Assembly: GCA_022599915.1 (NCBI GenBank)
Contig: JAHZLH010000033.1
Location: forward strand, 1-59,605
Direction: 5' to 3'
Origin: Actinomycetes bacterium
GTDB taxonomy: Bacteria > Actinomycetota > Actinomycetes > S36-B12 > GCA-2699445
DNA length: 59,605 bases
The notes under the pieces were generated by a model that was not told the DNA's origin, made no database searches, and saw only the letters and a program-made list of their open reading frames with translations. The position numbers and the translations under genes were made by a program. Positions 33,806 through 45,990 of the stretch are shown in pieces (position 1 is the stretch's first letter; each line of letters begins with the position of its first letter).

Positions 33806-35772
33806 CAGAACCACCGCGCAATCACGAAAACAACGCCAATGATGACCGCACCAGCCACCATAGATAGCGCGTAGGATCTGGCGAACCCGGTTTGGACTCG
33901 CCGTAGGAATTCGCCAGCGCTGCTGAACCAGCCCGCAAAGCCGCGTACCGCACCGTCAATGACTGAGTTGTCGAACCACACCAGCCACCGCGTCAGGTAC
34001 TGGCCAGGCCGCATGAATACTGCCTCGTTGAAGGCGTCGTCGTACAGCGAGTTCCGAGCTGCCACGGTGAGCGCAGAAACCTGCTGTGGCGGCTGCTGTG
34101 GCACCGGTCGGGTCGCGTATTGCCGCCAAGCGAGGAAGATACCGGTCGCGACAATGGCCAATGTGGAAAGCTCAAGTGCCCAATCGGGGATCGGTATTTC
34201 GAAGGGTTGGAAACCGGTGACTGGTTCGAGCCACCCGACGATGTCGCCGACGTAGACGAAGAACAACCCACCGAACAGCGCACCCACCGAGAGCAACAGC
34301 ATCGGGATAGTCATCACGCTGGGCGACTCGTGTGGATCCGCGTCTTCTTTCCACCGCTTGTCGCCGAAGAAGGTCATCGCCAGCATCCGCGTCATGTAGA
34401 AGGCCGTGAGACCTGCGGCCGCCATCGCAGCCACACCCGCGAACCAGTTCGTTCCCAGGGCGGCCTTGATGATGTCGTCCTTGGAGAAGAAGGAGTCAAA
34501 TGGCGGCAACCCGCTGATGCCCAAGAAACCGCAGAAGAAGGCGATAGTGGTGACCAACATGACTTTTCGCAGTGCGCCATAGAAGCGCATGTCCTTCTCA
34601 TCCTTCATACCGTGCATGACCGAGCCAGCACTGAGGAAGAGGTCCGCCTTGAACATGCCGTGCATCAGCAGGTGGAAGATGGCAAACACATATCCGGCGG
34701 GGCCGAGACCTGCAGCGACGAACATGTAGCCAATCTGGCTCATCGTCGAACCGGCCAGCGCCTTTTTGATTTCGTCCTTAGCGCAGGCGATGACCGCACC
34801 GGCGACCATCGTGATAATGCCGACGGCAAGGACGACCGTGACTGCGACCGTCGCCAGATCAAAGATCGCGTTGCTGCGCACAATCAGGTAAACACCGGCT
34901 GTCACCATGGTGGCCGCGTGAATCAACGCCGAGACCGGAGTGGGCCCCTCCATCGCGTCCAGCAACCATGCCTGCAGCGGGAACTGCGCACTCTTACCAA
35001 CTGCTGCTAGCAGCAGCGTCAGCCCAATCAGGTTCAGCGCGGTATCACTGGCTTCCGGCGCTGACTCGAAGACGGTTTCGAAGGTGACGCTGCCGAAGGT
35101 GACGAACATCAGCATCACCGCGATGCTCAAACCGACATCACCGACGCGGTTCATGACGAAAGCCTTCTTAGCCGCAACCGCCGCACTGGACTTGTACTGC
35201 CAGAAGCCGATCAGCAGGTACGACGCGAGACCGACACCTTCCCAGCCGACGTACAGCAGCAAGTAGTTGTTGGCCAGTACCAGCAGCAGCATCGCTGAGA
35301 CGAACAGATTCAGGTAGGCGAAGAACTTTCGCCGATCTGGATCTTCCGCCATATAGCCGATCGAGTAGATATGAATCAGCGAACCGACCCCGGTGATCAG
35401 CATGACGAACACCATCGACAATGGGTCGAGCCGCAGCGCGAACGGCACATCGAAGGCGCCCGCGAAGGTCCAGTCCCACAGGTCGATCGTGACTAGCCGC
35501 TCATCGACGGGGGCACCCATCATTTGGCTCAGCAGCAGACAGGCCAAAATGAAGGAGCCGATCGGCAGCAGACACGCCAGGATATGTCCCCAGGAGTTCG
35601 TGCGGCGCCCACCAATCAGCAGCACTGCCGCGCCGAAGACCGGCAGAGCAATCAGCAGCCACATGTAGGGGAAGTAACCACCAGCAGCCGCCGCAGTGAT
35701 GGTCTCTTGGATAGGTTCTACCGGTTCGGTAGGAAGTTCGGACAGGGGCAATGCCACAGAGGAGGTTGTCAT
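33805..35772 (-). CDS. nuoL: NADH-quinone oxidoreductase subunit L
   Basis: Largest antiporter-like subunit, 655 residues. NNYLLLYVGWEGVGLASYLLIGFW contains the TM5 glutamate; AMEGPTPVSALIHAATMVTAGVYLIVR is diagnostic of NuoL; FFSKDDII follows. The C-terminal third holds the stretch corresponding to the lateral helix and final transmembrane helix (SMVAGAVIIGVVFVIARWF). It starts 3 bp after nuoK ends. Confidence 0.97.
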   Translation of the reverse strand: MTTSSVALPLSELPTEPVEPIQETITAAAAGGYFPYMWLLIALPVFGAAVLLIGGRRTNSWGHILACLLPIGSFILACLLLSQMMGAPVDERLVTIDLWDWTFAGAFDVPFALRLDPLSMVFVMLITGVGSLIHIYSIGYMAEDPDRRKFFAYLNLFVSAMLLLVLANNYLLLYVGWEGVGLASYLLIGFWQYKSSAAVAAKKAFVMNRVGDVGLSIAVMLMFVTFGSVTFETVFESAPEASDTALNLIGLTLLLAAVGKSAQFPLQAWLLDAMEGPTPVSALIHAATMVTAGVYLIVRSNAIFDLATVAVTVVLAVGIITMVAGAVIACAKDEIKKALAGSTMSQIGYMFVAAGLGPAGYVFAIFHLLMHGMFKADLFLSAGSVMHGMKDEKDMRFYGALRKVMLVTTIAFFCGFLGISGLPPFDSFFSKDDIIKAALGTNWFAGVAAMAAAGLTAFYMTRMLAMTFFGDKRWKEDADPHESPSVMTIPMLLLSVGALFGGLFFVYVGDIVGWLEPVTGFQPFEIPIPDWALELSTLAIVATGIFLAWRQYATRPVPQQPPQQVSALTVAARNSLYDDAFNEAVFMRPGQYLTRWLVWFDNSVIDGAVRGFAGWFSSAGEFLRRVQTGFARSYALSMVAGAVIIGVVFVIARWF

Positions 35773-35775
35773 GGG

Positions 35776-36075
35776 TCAGTTCCTCAGCAAGTGGGGCTCG
35801 TCGACTGACACCGACCTGCGGGTCCGGAAAATGGTCATGATGATCGCCAGCCCGACGACCACTTCAGCCGCAGCAACGATCATCACGAAGAATGCGATGG
35901 CTTGACCCTCCAGGTTCCCGTGCATCCGAGCGAAACTCACAAAAGCCAGATTGGCAGCATTCAGCATCATTTCCACGGACATGAACACCACGATGGCGTT
36001 GCGTCGCAACAGCACCCCTAGTCCGCCCAGGCAGAAAAGGATCGCCGACAAGATGATGTAGTTTGTCGGATCCAT
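35776..36075 (-). CDS. nuoK: NADH-quinone oxidoreductase subunit K
   Basis: 99-residue membrane subunit with three helices. [44 protein letters not shown] contains the conserved membrane glutamate of VEMMLNA, and [18 protein letters not shown] carries the second. ATG 36075 overlaps the nuoJ stop by one base. Confidence 0.97.
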   Translation of the reverse strand: MDPTNYIILSAILFCLGGLGVLLRRNAIVVFMSVEMMLNAANLAFVSFARMHGNLEGQAIAFFVMIVAAAEVVVGLAIIMTIFRTRRSVSVDEPHLLRN

Positions 36076-37034
36076 CAGCGATCACCCCCGTCGCGGCCAT
36101 CTTGCCCGTTGTCATCGTTCTCGCTGCGACCCGCTTCATCCGCTCGCTCCGTCTGCGGATCCTCATGTCCACTGATCGGATCGAGAACTTCAGGACGCTC
36201 CGTCTCTTCACCCGCAGCGATCGAGCGTACCTCGTCCACATCGGCTTCGATTTCTTCCGGTTGATCGGCGATCCGAGAGTGGACAGTGCCGCGCAGTGGG
36301 GTGGGAATAGACAGGTCGCTGGGACTGCCATCTGGCAGCAGAGCTGGCGTACCGATGGCGTTGCTGGAGGCCAAGACTCCCGGATTGGGTAGGACACCCG
36401 GATGTTCCCCAGTGTCCTTGTATCGCTTCATACGCAACACGGATTGTTCCGGCTGGCCCAACTTGGGTGACCAGCGCTCTCGATGGGCAAGCACCACCGC
36501 ACCGACCCCAGCGGTGATGATCAGGGTGGCGACTACCTCCAGGGCAAGCAGGTAGGTGGTGAACATCTGTCGGGCCAGTCCCTCGACGTTGCCGCCGTAT
36601 TCCGCGTTAGCTTCTGCCAACCCGACGGAGGTGAAGCCGACCATGGCCGCACCGATAGCGCCAATCAGCAAGATGCCAAAGCCCACGATCAGCAGTACCG
36701 CTGCCCAACGTTGTCCCTTGAGGGTTTCGACCAGGGAGTCCGAGGAGTCGACACCCACCAGCATCAAGACGAACAGGAACAGCATCATCACCGCTCCCGT
36801 GTAAACGATGATCTGCACAAGTCCCAGGAAGGGGGCATCATTGAGTATGAAGAGGACTGCCAAGCTGATCATCGTGACGGCAACAGAAAGTGCACTGTGA
36901 ACCGTTTTGCGAGAAAACACCAGCCCGAACGCCCCAAGGACGCATAGCGTGGCGCAAATCCAAAACGTGACTTCTTCCCCCATCGAGGATTCCGCTTCGC
37001 CAGTTTCGGCCACTACCAGCAGCAACTGCCTCAC
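36075..37034 (-). CDS. nuoJ: NADH-quinone oxidoreductase subunit J with long hydrophilic C-terminal tail
   Basis: Membrane subunit of complex I. About 190 residues form five helices, including [25 protein letters not shown]. The remaining 125 or so are hydrophilic and acidic (rich in Glu, Asp, Pro), predicted disordered. E. coli NuoJ is about 184 residues; actinobacterial ones often have a tail. Start 37034 overlaps nuoI by four bases; an internal ATG at residue 18 (MGEEVTFW) is possible. Confidence 0.93.
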   Translation of the reverse strand: MRQLLLVVAETGEAESSMGEEVTFWICATLCVLGAFGLVFSRKTVHSALSVAVTMISLAVLFILNDAPFLGLVQIIVYTGAVMMLFLFVLMLVGVDSSDSLVETLKGQRWAAVLLIVGFGILLIGAIGAAMVGFTSVGLAEANAEYGGNVEGLARQMFTTYLLALEVVATLIITAGVGAVVLAHRERWSPKLGQPEQSVLRMKRYKDTGEHPGVLPNPGVLASSNAIGTPALLPDGSPSDLSIPTPLRGTVHSRIADQPEEIEADVDEVRSIAAGEETERPEVLDPISGHEDPQTERADEAGRSENDDNGQDGRDGGDR

Positions 37035-37627
37035 CGCGAGGCCTCCGCTTCCGCTGCTGCTTCTTCTTGATCAGCTGCCTCATTGGCGGCCGCTTCCGCG
37101 AACTGCTGCTCAGTAGCACCCGTGACTGTGCCTTCGTAGTAGTCCTTTTCGTCGGTGCCCGGGACCATCTCGTGCGGTGGCTGCGCCATTCCGTCTTGCA
37201 GTGGCGCCAACAAATCCTGCTTCTCGAAGATCAGTTTCTCTCGCGAGTTGTCAGCCAGCTCGTAGTCGTGGGTCATGGTCAACGCACGAGTGGGGCAGGC
37301 CTCAATACATAGTCCACAGAAGATGCAGCGCAGGTAATTGATTTGGTACACCCGGCCGTAGCGCTCGCCGGGCGAGAACCGCTGGTCGGTGCTGTTGTCC
37401 GCACCTTGCACGTAGATGGCGTCTGCCGGGCAGGCCCAAGCGCACAGTTCACAGCCGATGCACTTCTCCAGCCCGTCAGCGTGCCGATTCAGTTGATGCC
37501 GACCGTGGAAGCGCGGCTTCGGCGGGTACTTGTCCTTCTCCTCGGGGTACTGCTCAGTGTTGACCTTCTTGAACATCGTCGAGAAGGTCACCCAGAACCC
37601 ACTCAGGGCGGGGGGTAGATCAGGCAT
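37031..37627 (-). CDS. nuoI: NADH-quinone oxidoreductase subunit I
   Basis: Peripheral-arm subunit carrying the last two [4Fe-4S] clusters before N2. [12 protein letters not shown] and [12 protein letters not shown] are both intact, with the usual [14 protein letters not shown] lead-in. 198 residues from ATG 37627 ([19 protein letters not shown]), which overlaps nuoH by 8 bases. A C-terminal tail of about 35 residues is Ala/Glu-rich. Confidence 0.96.
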   Translation of the reverse strand: MPDLPPALSGFWVTFSTMFKKVNTEQYPEEKDKYPPKPRFHGRHQLNRHADGLEKCIGCELCAWACPADAIYVQGADNSTDQRFSPGERYGRVYQINYLRCIFCGLCIEACPTRALTMTHDYELADNSREKLIFEKQDLLAPLQDGMAQPPHEMVPGTDEKDYYEGTVTGATEQQFAEAAANEAADQEEAAAEAEASR

Positions 37628-38948
37628 CGGAGACCTCCGGTTTGTCGTCGTCGTCCTCAGCCGACCCATCTGTCACAGCTCCTGCGGTTGCCGGAACTGG
37701 CTTACGCACTCGGGGAGTGTAGTCAAAGGTCTGCCCTGGAAGTGGCGGTACCGGGAAGGCGCCGTCATCCGCGTCGGCCAACGACTCGGGCATGGGCTCC
37801 TTTTCGTCGATGACTTTGGAGCCCTTCACCCAAATCGAGGCGATCAGCACCAGCATCACCACTACTGCGATGGCGCCACCGACAACCACCCCGTCCAGAT
37901 CCAGGTTGTACTCTTCGCGCACCACCCGAACGACAGACACCAATACGATCCAAATCAGTGAGACCGGGATCAGTACCTTCCAGCCGAACGCCATGAATTG
38001 GTCGTAGCGGAACCGTGGCAACGTTCCCCGCAGCCAGATGTACATGAAGATGAATAGCATCACCTTGCCGAGCCACCACAGCATTGGCCACCAACCTTCG
38101 TTGGCGCCCGGGATCAGCGAGATCGGCCACGGTGCCAGCCAGCCACCAAGGAACAGCGTCGTGGCCACGGCAGAAACCGTCACCATGTTGATGTACTCCG
38201 CGAGGAAGAACATGGCGAACTTCAACGAGGAGTACTCCGTGTGGAAGCCACCCACCAACTCCGACTCCGCTTCCGGCAAATCGAAGGGGGCCCGGTTGGT
38301 CTCGCCGACCATGGAAGTCACATAGATCACGAAGGACGGCGCCAGCAGTACCGCAAACCACAAGTTGGCCTGCGAGGCAGTGATCTGCGAGGTGGACATG
38401 GTCCCGGCGTAGAGGAATACCGCGACGAAGGACAAACTCATCGAAATCTCATACGAGATCATCTGGGCGCTAGAACGAAGGCCACCTAGTAGCGGGTAGG
38501 TGGAACCGCTGGACCAACCTGCCAGCACAATGCCGTAAATCCCGATGGAAGCTACTGCCAAGACATACAGCACCGACTGGGGGAAGTCCGTCAACTGCAG
38601 TGGGGTTATGACGCCGAACATGGAGACTTCTGGGCCAAACGGAATCACTGCAAACGCGGCAAATGCTGTGGTCGCCGACAGCGCTGGCGCGATCCAATAG
38701 ACCGCCTTATGCACGGTTGTGGGAATGATCTCTTCTTTGAGCGCTAGTTTCACGCCGTCCATCAGCGACTGCAGCAGCCCGAACGGTCCAGTCCGGTTCG
38801 GGCCGATCCGCATCTGCATCCGAGCCACGACCCGACGTTCTGCCCAAATGGTGAACAGCACCAGCAGCACCAAAATGGCGAAGACACCGACAGTCTTGAT
38901 GCAGACCAACCAGAAAGGGTCGTTGCCGAAAGCAGACAACTCGGGCAT
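37620..38948 (-). CDS. nuoH: NADH-quinone oxidoreductase subunit H
   Basis: Membrane subunit forming the quinone entry channel, 442 residues with about eight helices. Diagnostic blocks are [32 protein letters not shown] and [28 protein letters not shown] hydrophilic tail of about 60 residues follows the last helix. ATG 38948 overlaps the nuoG TAA by one base. Confidence 0.96.
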   Translation of the reverse strand: MPELSAFGNDPFWLVCIKTVGVFAILVLLVLFTIWAERRVVARMQMRIGPNRTGPFGLLQSLMDGVKLALKEEIIPTTVHKAVYWIAPALSATTAFAAFAVIPFGPEVSMFGVITPLQLTDFPQSVLYVLAVASIGIYGIVLAGWSSGSTYPLLGGLRSSAQMISYEISMSLSFVAVFLYAGTMSTSQITASQANLWFAVLLAPSFVIYVTSMVGETNRAPFDLPEAESELVGGFHTEYSSLKFAMFFLAEYINMVTVSAVATTLFLGGWLAPWPISLIPGANEGWWPMLWWLGKVMLFIFMYIWLRGTLPRFRYDQFMAFGWKVLIPVSLIWIVLVSVVRVVREEYNLDLDGVVVGGAIAVVVMLVLIASIWVKGSKVIDEKEPMPESLADADDGAFPVPPLPGQTFDYTPRVRKPVPATAGAVTDGSAEDDDDKPEVSDA

Positions 38949-41422
38949 TACTTTTCACCCCTTTCAAGCCGCACCGTAGCGCCCGGCAGGGCCGCAAGAC
39001 TCACCATCACCTGCGAGTTCAACGAATTTGTCGGAACCCAGACCACTCCATCGGGCATTTCGGTCAATTCGACGGGCAGCGAGATCGCTCCGTTGTCGGT
39101 CGCAATACGTAGCGCGTCGCCTTCACCCACTCCTGCGGTGGCTGCGGTACCAGCGCTGATTCGGGCGACCACCGGTTTGCGGGTACCCGCCAAATGCGGC
39201 TCGCCTTCCTGCATGACGCCCAAGTCCAACAACTGCCGCCAGGACGCCAGAACCGCTTCACCGGCACCGGGAGTCGCTGCGGCGCCCGCGGGCACATCTG
39301 CGGCTGGGACCCGATCGCCCTGCCAGGCACCCAAGTTGCCCAACTCGGTGCGTAGCGCATCCACCTCTCGGGGGGACGGCTCGAGATCGAGGTAATCGCT
39401 CAGCATGGACAACACCACTGCGTCGCTGAAACTCGTCGGTTGCGGCATAACCGCGCCGAACGGTCGACGGCGGCCTTCCCAGTTGACGAAAGCGCCAGCC
39501 TTCTCGGTAACCACCGCAACCGGCAAAACGACGTCGGCACGTGAGGTGACTTCGCTGTGCCTGGTCTCCAGCGAGACAAGGAACGGTGTAGCCTCCAGCG
39601 CGGTCAAGAGTTCGTCAGCGTCCGCGATATCAGCAGGTTCAACCCCCGCCACGAGTAGCGCCCCAATGCCAGGTGTGAACGAGGTGTCGTTATCGGCAGC
39701 ATCGTCGCTATCGGTACCGGCAGCGTGGGCTGCGGCCGCGGCCACGTCGTCATGGATTTGCGCCACCACACCAGCCAGACTGCGACCAGGCTGCTGCGGC
39801 AGGTCGTCGGCATCGATACCCCACAACTCAGCGACTTCCGCTCGGGCAGTGGCATCGGTCAGTGGGCGGCCACCGGGCAATAACCCTGGCAGGCAGCCGG
39901 CATCGAGTGCACCGCGCTCCCCCGCCCGGCGAGGCACCCAAGCCAGTTCGGCACCGGTGCGCTCCGCCAACCGCTGCAGCGCAGCGAAGGCGCCAACTTC
40001 GGTGGCTGCACGCTCACCGACCAAGATGACGGCTCCCGGCTGCGACAGTTGGGAAACGGTGTCGTCGATCAGACCGTCCAGGGTGGCTGCGAGCCCACCC
40101 GGAACGCTCTCGATGAGTGAGCCGGACATCTTGTCCAGTCCCTCGGTGCGGAACGGGGCGGCGGCGAATACTTTGGTGCCAGTCCGAACTGCCTTGCGGA
40201 GCCGCAAGTAGATGATCGGCGACTCCTCCTCCGGCTCTAGCGCAGCCAGCAGCACTGCGGGGGCGTCTTCCAGCTCGCGGTAGACCGGTCCGCAACTACC
40301 CGCCACCTGATGGGCTAGGAAGGCTGCTTCCTCGTCGCTGGCGGGGCGGGCCCGCATGTCGATGTCGTCGGTGCCCAGCGCAACCCGCGCGAACCGCGCA
40401 TAGGCGTAGGCGTCCTCCATAGTTAGCCGACCACCGGTCAGTACCGCAGTTCGGCCTGCCGCAGCCGCAAGTCCGTCGGCGGCAACCCGGAGAGCTTCCG
40501 GCCACGAGGCATTGCGCCACTGGCCGTTCTCCCGGATCAGCGGTTGCGTGATCCGGTCTTGGGACAGGTACGGGAAGGCGAACCGCCCCTTATCGCAGTT
40601 CCACTCCTCATTAACTTCGGGATCGTCACCGGACTGCCGCCGCATGACATTGTCGTGCCGGTAGTCGGTACGCATCGCACAGCCGGACGCGCAATGTTCG
40701 CAGGTGGTAGGAACACTCACCAGATCGAATGGCCGTGAACGGAAGCGGTATTCCTCCGAGGTCAGCGCACCCACGGGACAGATTTGGATTGTGTTGCCGG
40801 AGAAGTAGGAATCAAACGGCTCTTCGCCGACACCCACCTGTTGCTGCGCACCACGCTCAAGCAGAGCGATGAATGGGTCACCAGCGATCTGTTCGGCAAA
40901 CCGGGTGCAGCGGGCGCAGGACACGCAGCGTTCCCGGTCCAACAAAATCTCGGAACTGACATTGATTGGTTTGGGGAACTCCCGCTTAGCACCGGTGAAG
41001 CGCGACTCCGACCGACCCACGCTCATCGCCTGATTTTGTAGCGGACATTCGCCGCCCTTGTCACAGACCGGGCAGTCCAGTGGATGGTTGATGAGTAAGA
41101 ACTCCATCACACCTTTTTGCGCGGTAGCAGCAATCTCACTGGTGACTTGGGTCTTGACCACCATGCCGTCGTTAAGCGGTACCGCGCAGGAAGGCTGCGG
41201 CTTGGGCATGCCTTCAACGTCCACCAAGCAGGCCCGGCAAGCGGCAACGGGATCCAGCAGGGGATGGTCACAAAATCGCGGTACCTCTACACCCATGAGT
41301 TCAGCCGCCCGGATGATCATGGTGCCTTTGGGCACCGTGACCTGAGTGCCGTCAATGGTTGCGGTGATCATCTCCACCGGCGGTGCATCTTGTCCGGTCG
41401 CTTCGTGTGACGTGGTGCTCAT
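38948..41422 (-). CDS. nuoG: NADH-quinone oxidoreductase subunit G
   Basis: Large iron-sulfur subunit, 824 residues. N-terminal [2Fe-2S] ferredoxin domain with [21 protein letters not shown] and PSCAVP; then [17 protein letters not shown] (the His/Cys-ligated cluster); [18 protein letters not shown] with CPVGAL; then CEHCASGC in the molybdopterin-oxidoreductase-like domain, which is catalytically inert in this family. The C-terminus has an aspartate-decarboxylase-like domain ([19 protein letters not shown]). It overlaps nuoF by four bases. Confidence 0.95.
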   Translation of the reverse strand: MSTTSHEATGQDAPPVEMITATIDGTQVTVPKGTMIIRAAELMGVEVPRFCDHPLLDPVAACRACLVDVEGMPKPQPSCAVPLNDGMVVKTQVTSEIAATAQKGVMEFLLINHPLDCPVCDKGGECPLQNQAMSVGRSESRFTGAKREFPKPINVSSEILLDRERCVSCARCTRFAEQIAGDPFIALLERGAQQQVGVGEEPFDSYFSGNTIQICPVGALTSEEYRFRSRPFDLVSVPTTCEHCASGCAMRTDYRHDNVMRRQSGDDPEVNEEWNCDKGRFAFPYLSQDRITQPLIRENGQWRNASWPEALRVAADGLAAAAGRTAVLTGGRLTMEDAYAYARFARVALGTDDIDMRARPASDEEAAFLAHQVAGSCGPVYRELEDAPAVLLAALEPEEESPIIYLRLRKAVRTGTKVFAAAPFRTEGLDKMSGSLIESVPGGLAATLDGLIDDTVSQLSQPGAVILVGERAATEVGAFAALQRLAERTGAELAWVPRRAGERGALDAGCLPGLLPGGRPLTDATARAEVAELWGIDADDLPQQPGRSLAGVVAQIHDDVAAAAAHAAGTDSDDAADNDTSFTPGIGALLVAGVEPADIADADELLTALEATPFLVSLETRHSEVTSRADVVLPVAVVTEKAGAFVNWEGRRRPFGAVMPQPTSFSDAVVLSMLSDYLDLEPSPREVDALRTELGNLGAWQGDRVPAADVPAGAAATPGAGEAVLASWRQLLDLGVMQEGEPHLAGTRKPVVARISAGTAATAGVGEGDALRIATDNGAISLPVELTEMPDGVVWVPTNSLNSQVMVSLAALPGATVRLERGEK

Positions 41423-42741
41423 ACCTTCGCTCCCGTCAGACTGGGAATCACCATGGTCGCGCTTGGGTCGAAGACTTCATCCGGATTTTGACTGGTGGCT
41501 GCGGTGAACTCGTCACGGAAGAATTTCAGCGCTGCCGGGTACGGTGTCGCGGCGGCATCACCGAGGGCGCAAAACGATCGACCCATGATTTGGTCACAAA
41601 GTTCCACGAGCTCTTTCACTTCCGGTTCGCTGCCGCGACCGTCCGCGAACTTCTTCAGCGTGCCGGTGATCCAGTAGGTGCCTTCGCGACAGGGAGTGCA
41701 TTTACCGCAGGATTCGTGCTTGTAGAACTCCAGCCAGCGGGTGATTGCCTTCACCACGCTGGTGGTCTCATCAAAGACCATGGGAGTACCGGTGCCCAAC
41801 ATCGAGCCGGCTTCCACCATGTCCTCGTAGGTCATCGGAATGTCCAGCTGGTCTTCGGTCAGCAGCGGAACGCTCGACCCGCCCGGTACCCAGAACTTCA
41901 GGCTGTGGCCGTCTCGCACACCACCGGCGTAGTCGAGCAACTCTCGCATGGTGATACCCAGTGGCGCTTCGTAGATTCCCGGCCGATTGACGTGGCCAGA
42001 GACAGCCCAAACTTTGAAACCCGGTGACTTCTCGGTACCGAAGCCGCGATACCAGTCCACCCCGTTTTTCAGGATGTAGGGAATCGAGGAAATCGTCTCC
42101 ACGTTGTTGACCACTGTGGGTGAGGCGTACAGCCCTGCTACCGCGGGAAACGGCGGCTTCAACCGCGGTTGGCCACGACGGCCCTCCAGCGAATCCAACA
42201 GTGCCGTTTCCTCGCCGCAAATGTAGGCTCCCGCACCGCTGTGAACCACGATGTCGAGATCTAGATCCGACCCGAGAATCTTCTTGCCCACGAAGCCAGC
42301 AGCACGTGCCTGTTCCACAGCGTTGCGGACATGCCGGATCGGATGCGGTACCTCGCCACGGATGTAGATAAAGGCGTGATTGGCCCGAATCGCATGGCAG
42401 GTCATGATGATGCCCTCAATGAGTGCATGCGGGTTCGCCAGCATGATCGGGATGTCTTTGCAGGCACCCGGTTCCGATTCGTCGGCGTTAATCACCAGGT
42501 AGTGCGGTTTACCGTCGTTTTGTGGAACAAAACTCCACTTCAACCCGGTGGGGAAACCAGCACCACCGCGGCCTCGCAGGCCGGATTCTTTGACGGTCTC
42601 GATGACCTCGTCTGGATCGGTCTTCAAGACTTGATCGAGGGCCGAGTAGCCGCCGTGGCTGCGGTAACTGTCGATGTCCCACGGCTTGTCATCGTCCCAG
42701 TGAGCAGTGATCACCGGGGTGAGTTTCGTCTTAGCCATCAC
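41419..42741 (-). CDS. nuoF: NADH-quinone oxidoreductase subunit F (NADH and FMN binding)
   Basis: Entry point for NADH electrons, 440 residues. [13 protein letters not shown] (about 56-68) is the FMN/NADH glycine-rich site; [19 protein letters not shown] follows; the [4Fe-4S] ligands are in [16 protein letters not shown] and [10 protein letters not shown]. Start overlaps nuoE by four bases. Confidence 0.97.
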   Translation of the reverse strand: MMAKTKLTPVITAHWDDDKPWDIDSYRSHGGYSALDQVLKTDPDEVIETVKESGLRGRGGAGFPTGLKWSFVPQNDGKPHYLVINADESEPGACKDIPIMLANPHALIEGIIMTCHAIRANHAFIYIRGEVPHPIRHVRNAVEQARAAGFVGKKILGSDLDLDIVVHSGAGAYICGEETALLDSLEGRRGQPRLKPPFPAVAGLYASPTVVNNVETISSIPYILKNGVDWYRGFGTEKSPGFKVWAVSGHVNRPGIYEAPLGITMRELLDYAGGVRDGHSLKFWVPGGSSVPLLTEDQLDIPMTYEDMVEAGSMLGTGTPMVFDETTSVVKAITRWLEFYKHESCGKCTPCREGTYWITGTLKKFADGRGSEPEVKELVELCDQIMGRSFCALGDAAATPYPAALKFFRDEFTAATSQNPDEVFDPSATMVIPSLTGAKV

Positions 42742-43385
42742 TTCACCATCCCGTCCGCGCCGTCTTGGGCGCGGGCCGCTTTCAGCCCGGCCAACATCAA
42801 CTCGTCGACTCCGCCGCCTTCATCTGCTAGGCCGTCATCTAGGCCCGACACCGTGCGTTCCGCCGCCCGCCAACCGCGCACTGCTGGTCCGCGACTGGGA
42901 AGCACCTCTTCGCCGGCAGTGAGCCGGTCAATGACATCGATCGCCTCAGCGATCGTCGTGCGATCGAAGAACTCCCAATCCACCGTCATCACCGGCGAGT
43001 GGGTACAGGCTGCCTGACACTCGATCCGCTCCAACGTGAACTTGCCGTCCTCGGTGGTCTCGTTGTGCCGGACGCCCAACTTCTCTGAGAGCGCGTCGTA
43101 GATGGCGTCCCCACCCAGCAGTCCGCAAGCAGTGTTCACACAGACACCGATGTGGTGTTCCCCACCCGGGCTACGAAGTCGGTACATCGTGTAAAAGCTG
43201 GCTACCGCGGTGACCTCGGCAGTGGAAAGTTCCAGAATTTCCGCAGAGGCTTCGATTACTTCAGAGTTCACCATGCCGGTCTCCGACTGCATCAGGTGCA
43301 GCATCGGTACCAGCGCCGATCTCGCCTGCGGATAGCGACCGGCCAACTCTCGACTTTCCGCCATGATTTGGTCACTGAGGCTCAT
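42738..43385 (-). CDS. nuoE: NADH-quinone oxidoreductase subunit E
   Basis: [2Fe-2S] subunit, 215 residues, thioredoxin-like. The ligands are in [11 protein letters not shown] and [10 protein letters not shown], the expected C-x5-C and C-x3-C pattern. A C-terminal extension of about 55 residues, Ala/Gly/Asp rich, goes beyond the E. coli protein. It overlaps nuoD and nuoF by four bases each. Confidence 0.95.
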   Translation of the reverse strand: MSLSDQIMAESRELAGRYPQARSALVPMLHLMQSETGMVNSEVIEASAEILELSTAEVTAVASFYTMYRLRSPGGEHHIGVCVNTACGLLGGDAIYDALSEKLGVRHNETTEDGKFTLERIECQAACTHSPVMTVDWEFFDRTTIAEAIDVIDRLTAGEEVLPSRGPAVRGWRAAERTVSGLDDGLADEGGGVDELMLAGLKAARAQDGADGMVK

Positions 43386-44698
43386 CGATCCACCCCTCCC
43401 ATCACCGGGTCAATCCCGGCAACGGACGCGATGACATCCGAAACCATGCCACCTTCGCTCATCGCGGGAACTGCCTGCAGATTGGCGAACGACGGATCGC
43501 GGAAGTGGACCCGATGCGGCCGAGTACCGCCGGTACTCACGACATGAACGCCCAGTTCACCCCGGGGGGACTCCAGTCGCGCGTAGACCTGACCAGCGGG
43601 AACCCGGAAGCCTTCGGTCACCAACTTGAAGTGGTGAATCAACGCTTCCATCGATTCGCCCATGATCTTGCGAATGTGCTCCAAAGAATTACCCATGCCG
43701 TCGGAACCAATCGCGAGCTGGCTAGGCCAGGCGATCTTCTTGTCGGCCACCATCACCGGTCCAGGCCGGAGCCGATCGAGGCACTGCTCGACAATATTGA
43801 GCGATTGCTCCATTTCGGCGAGCCGGATCAGGAATCGACCGTAACTGTCGCATGTGGTCTGAGTCGGCACCTCGAAATCATAGGTCTCATAACCGCAGTA
43901 CGGATCAGTCTTGCGAACGTCATGCGGCAAGCCGGTGGCTCGCAGCGTCGGACCGGAAATCCCGAGAGCCATGCAACCCTCGAGGTCCAGATAACCGATG
44001 CCCTGAGTGCGTGCCATCCAGATCGCGTTGTCGACGAGCAGGTCAGAAGTGTCTTTGAACCGCTTACGCAATTCCACCAGAGTTTCCGCGATCTTCTTCT
44101 CGGTGCCGTCGGGGAGATCTTGTGCCAGGCCTCCTGGGCGAATGTAGGCGTGATTCATGCGCAGACCGGTGATGATTTCAAAGAGGTCCAACACAATTTC
44201 GCGCTCACGGAAGCCGAAGATCATGGCGGTGAGTGCACCTAGTTCCAGCCCACCAGTGCCCAGCGCAACCAAGTGCGACGACACCCGGTTCAACTCCATC
44301 ATCATTACCCGAAGCACCGTGGCTCGTTCCGGGATTTCGTCGGTGATTCCCAGTAACTTCTCCACGCCGAGGCAGTAGGCAGTTTCGTTGAAGAAGGGAC
44401 TCAAGTAGTCCATTCGCGTCACGAAGGTACAGCCCTGCACCCAGCTGCGGTACTCCAAGTTTTTTTCGATCCCGGTATGCAAGTAGCCGATACCTGCACG
44501 GGCCTCGATAACCGATTCCCCTTCGATCTCCAGAATGAGCCGCAACACCCCGTGGGTGGAGGGATGCTGCGGACCCATATTGACCACGATTCGCTGCTTC
44601 TCACCCTCGGGTGCAGGCAATACCGTCTGCCAATCATTGCCGGTGACGGTGTAGGCAGCATCGACTGGATCGTCGAAGTTCAAGGTGCTGTCGGACAT
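43382..44698 (-). CDS. nuoD: NADH-quinone oxidoreductase subunit D
   Basis: Quinone-site subunit, 438 residues from ATG 44698 ([10 protein letters not shown]), whose ATG overlaps the nuoC TGA by one base. Contains [21 protein letters not shown] (quinone-binding His), [18 protein letters not shown] and the C-terminal [25 protein letters not shown]. Homologous to [NiFe]-hydrogenase large subunits, but without their metal cysteines. A longer frame to 44803 lies inside nuoC and is rejected. Confidence 0.97.
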   Translation of the reverse strand: MSDSTLNFDDPVDAAYTVTGNDWQTVLPAPEGEKQRIVVNMGPQHPSTHGVLRLILEIEGESVIEARAGIGYLHTGIEKNLEYRSWVQGCTFVTRMDYLSPFFNETAYCLGVEKLLGITDEIPERATVLRVMMMELNRVSSHLVALGTGGLELGALTAMIFGFREREIVLDLFEIITGLRMNHAYIRPGGLAQDLPDGTEKKIAETLVELRKRFKDTSDLLVDNAIWMARTQGIGYLDLEGCMALGISGPTLRATGLPHDVRKTDPYCGYETYDFEVPTQTTCDSYGRFLIRLAEMEQSLNIVEQCLDRLRPGPVMVADKKIAWPSQLAIGSDGMGNSLEHIRKIMGESMEALIHHFKLVTEGFRVPAGQVYARLESPRGELGVHVVSTGGTRPHRVHFRDPSFANLQAVPAMSEGGMVSDVIASVAGIDPVMGGVDR

Positions 44699-45438
44699 CA
44701 GTTGTACCCCCTTCTTTCGTCTGGGGGAGGCACGGTGGCTCCTTTGTACTCCACCCCGACTCCGTTCAGCGGATAATCCTTGCGTTGCGGGTGACCCGCC
44801 CAATCATCAGGCATCAAGATTCGGGTCAGCGCTGGATGGCCGTCGAAAATGATGCCGAACATGTCGAAAGTTTCTCGCTCATGCCAGTCATTCGTGGGGT
44901 AGAGCGGAACGATCGACGGGATGTGCGGATCATCGTCTGGGCACGACACCTCCACTCGCAGCGAGCGATTGTGAGTGATCGAGGTCAAGTGATAGACGGC
45001 GTGTAGCTCCTTGCCGGTGAAGTCCGGGTAGTTCACTCCGGAGACCCCCGAACACCACTCAAAGCGCAGTGCCGGCTCGTTGCGTAGCGATGCGGCCACA
45101 GCCAGCAGATGTTCGCGACGCACGTGATAAGTGATCTCACCGTGTTCGATCACTATCCGTTCAATCGCCTCAGTGGCGGGCACGCCAGCGTCTGTCAGCG
45201 CGAGTTCCAGTTCGTCGGTGACCTCATCGAACCAGCCGCCAAACGGACGTGTTGCTGCGGGCGCAGTCTCGAGAACTTCCACCAGACCGCCGAAACCAGA
45301 TGTGTCACCCGTGCCAGCGACGCCGAAGGAGCCGTGGCGGACTTCCACGACCTCTGGGGCGCCCTGCTGCGACCCGGTGACCTGCTGGCCGGCCGGGGAT
45401 TCCGTTGCGTCGGGTGTCGGGGTGTCGTCTGCGCTCAT
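44698..45438 (-). CDS. nuoC: NADH-quinone oxidoreductase subunit C
   Basis: 30-kDa-type peripheral subunit, 246 residues. The family block [38 protein letters not shown] is in the C-terminal half. The first 55 or so residues are a Pro/Thr/Gly-rich extension, common in actinobacterial NuoC and absent from E. coli. It overlaps nuoB by four bases and nuoD by one. Confidence 0.96.
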   Translation of the reverse strand: MSADDTPTPDATESPAGQQVTGSQQGAPEVVEVRHGSFGVAGTGDTSGFGGLVEVLETAPAATRPFGGWFDEVTDELELALTDAGVPATEAIERIVIEHGEITYHVRREHLLAVAASLRNEPALRFEWCSGVSGVNYPDFTGKELHAVYHLTSITHNRSLRVEVSCPDDDPHIPSIVPLYPTNDWHERETFDMFGIIFDGHPALTRILMPDDWAGHPQRKDYPLNGVGVEYKGATVPPPDERRGYN

Positions 45439-45989
45439 CGCAGCAGACCCTTCTGATCGATGGTGGGCACCGCTACCAACGCTTCCTTCTCGAGTTCCCG
45501 AACTTCCTGAGTTCGATCGGTGCCGAGTTTGCTGGCCTGCACCTCAGCGTGCAGTTTCAAGATGGCGTCGAGCAGCTGTTCGGGGCGCGGCGGGCAGCCC
45601 GGCAAGTAGATATCCACCGGAATCACGTGATCAACGCCCTGCACGATGGCGTAGTTGTTGAACATGCCACCGCTCGACGAGCAGGCGCCCATTGAGATAA
45701 CCCACTTGGGGTTGGGCATTTGGTCGTATACCTGTCGCACTACCGGCGCCATTTTTTGACTTACGCGCCCGGCAACGATCATCAGGTCCGCCTGGCGCGG
45801 CGAGGGCCGGAACACTTCCATGCCGAACCGAGCCAAGTCGTAGCGACCAGCGCCAGTTGCCATCATCTCGATCGCGCAGCAGGCCAACCCGAAGGTGACC
45901 GTCCACATCGAGTTCTTGCGGGCGTATCCCGCAACACCTTCAACGGTGCTGAGCAGGAATCCGGAGGGGAGTTTCTCTTCTAGTCCCAT
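45435..45989 (-). CDS. nuoB: NADH-quinone oxidoreductase subunit B
   Basis: Carries the terminal [4Fe-4S] cluster N2. 184 residues with [14 protein letters not shown] (tandem Cys), [18 protein letters not shown] and [13 protein letters not shown], all four ligands present. Starts 1 bp after the nuoA stop. Confidence 0.97.
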   Translation of the reverse strand: MGLEEKLPSGFLLSTVEGVAGYARKNSMWTVTFGLACCAIEMMATGAGRYDLARFGMEVFRPSPRQADLMIVAGRVSQKMAPVVRQVYDQMPNPKWVISMGACSSSGGMFNNYAIVQGVDHVIPVDIYLPGCPPRPEQLLDAILKLHAEVQASKLGTDRTQEVRELEKEALVAVPTIDQKGLLR

Positions 45990-45990
45990 A

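Noticed and set aside
34120-35010. 296-codon plus-strand frame rich in His, Asp and Arg
   Set aside because: It is antisense to nuoL, whose protein is conserved throughout; composition is typical of a shadow.
41383-42027. 214-codon plus-strand frame
   Set aside because: It is antisense to nuoF, including its cysteine cluster region; no family features.
43382-44803. Longer nuoD frame starting at 44803
   Set aside because: It would begin 105 bp inside nuoC; the ATG at 44698, coupled to the nuoC stop, gives the standard N-terminus.
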